From Drosophila pseudoobscura (taxonomy: Eukaryota; Arthropoda; Insecta; Diptera; Drosophilidae), in the NCBI RefSeq assembly GCF_009870125.1, contig NC_046679.1, positions 31,682,001 to 31,746,000 on the forward strand: 64,000 nt of DNA, written 5' to 3'. Made by a program: the position numbers and the translations under genes. How positions within the stretch are numbered: the stretch's first letter is position 1; the number at the start of each line of letters is the position of its first letter. Below the pieces are notes generated by a model. The model searched no databases, was not told the origin of the DNA, and worked only from the letters and a program-made list of their open reading frames with translations. Shown here in pieces: positions 63,668 to 64,000 of the stretch.

Positions 63668-64000
63668 TACTCCCCCGTTGGAAGCCTGACTTTCAACAGC
63701 ATCTTTAAGGGGCAGCAGGCACAGCTTGTTGACGGCGCGCTTGGTGATTCCAGATGGCGTCTTCAGCACAGCAACTCGGACAACGCCAACAGACTAGGCT
63801 TCGAAGTCCGCCACTTTGAGCACTGCTACAGTGACGTAATATACTCCTCCTTCCACCGGGACCAAAAGAGCTGTTGCAGGTACGAAATGCGCTGCCATCC
63901 GTCCAGGCGATCGAAGTTTAGCTGCGTGACGTCAGGCTCAGCGAACGAAGCAGGAGGGCCACCATTCAAGAAGTGCGCTGGAGTTAGAACATCTAGATCG
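63668..64000 (-). pseudogene. Element K pol C-terminal remnant, second copy (cut by window edge)
   Basis: The minus strand reads LDVLTPAHFLNGGPPASFAE, then FDRLDGWQRISYLQQLFWSR and WKEEYITSL, the BEL/Pao integrase C-terminal region. A TAG follows ITSL, after which SKWRTSKPSL is fused by deletion to the end block (TPSGITKRAVNKLCLLPL). The same fused join is present at the left window edge, 1-50. The coding region continues beyond the window. Confidence 0.82.

Noticed and set aside
1..64000. Inverted K copies as terminal inverted repeats of one giant transposon such as a Maverick
   Set aside because: The inverted sequences are LTR plus pol of a BEL element, and no integrase/capsid/polymerase set of a giant DNA transposon lies between them.

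Overview
This window is a nest of transposable elements. I found no host gene, tRNA or rRNA in it. A diverged copia with the classic copia primer-binding site and polypurine tract, together with BEL/Pao and Gypsy LTR elements, a LINE fragment and a foldback DNA transposon, points to Drosophila or a close relative. The copia proteins differ clearly from what I know of D. melanogaster copia, so another species is likely. The density and mixed orientation suggest pericentromeric or similar heterochromatin. I named the elements with letters: BEL/Pao = B, D, I, J, K; Gypsy superfamily = A, E, G, L; copia; solo LTRs H and M; foldback element N; one LINE; one MITE-like element.

Left half (1-30.3 kb). 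The 3' end of BEL element K (plus strand, 1-532) is split by Gypsy element A (533-30183, minus, 4-bp target duplication CATA); the K LTR resumes at 30188. A is in turn split by B (3236-8522, a BEL with internal in-frame deletions), by solo LTR M (about 9584-9845) and by copia (11304-28978, minus, target duplication TGCTG). Copia is itself split by D (13434-20299, a nearly intact plus-strand BEL, duplication AAAAG) and by E (20434-26029, a plus-strand Gypsy broken by one stop codon, duplication AGTAT). The LTR pairs are almost identical (0 to 3 differences seen by eye), which fits a recent pile-up.

Middle (30.3-53.6 kb). An older minus-strand BEL, J, runs from its 3' LTR fragment near 30.3/41.5 kb up to its gag/protease remnant at 53.6 kb. 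Its LTR carries K and Gypsy element G (30287-41498, minus). The right-hand LTR of G was hit twice, by solo LTR H (34031-34745) and by BEL element I (34834-41329, minus). A 3,964-bp segment that starts in the I leader, crosses the end of G and the pol gene of J, and ends in an arm of foldback element N is present three times head to tail (39992-51271). The third copy lacks 612 bp and leads into the complete N (51087-51813).

Right part (53.6-64 kb). L (53624-60262, plus, duplication AACG) is an Osvaldo/Ulysses-type Gypsy element with about 1-kb LTRs containing 36-bp repeats. It is followed by a plus-strand LINE fragment with a MITE-like insertion, by about 0.8 kb that I cannot identify, and by a second K copy in minus orientation. 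The K remnants at both window ends share the same pol damage and face each other.

Functionally, nothing here looks like a working autonomous element. D (one homopolymer frameshift) and E (one stop) come closest, and B could only move with enzymes supplied in trans. All family assignments come from motifs I could read in the translations; LTR limits come from direct comparison of the two copies plus target-site duplications.
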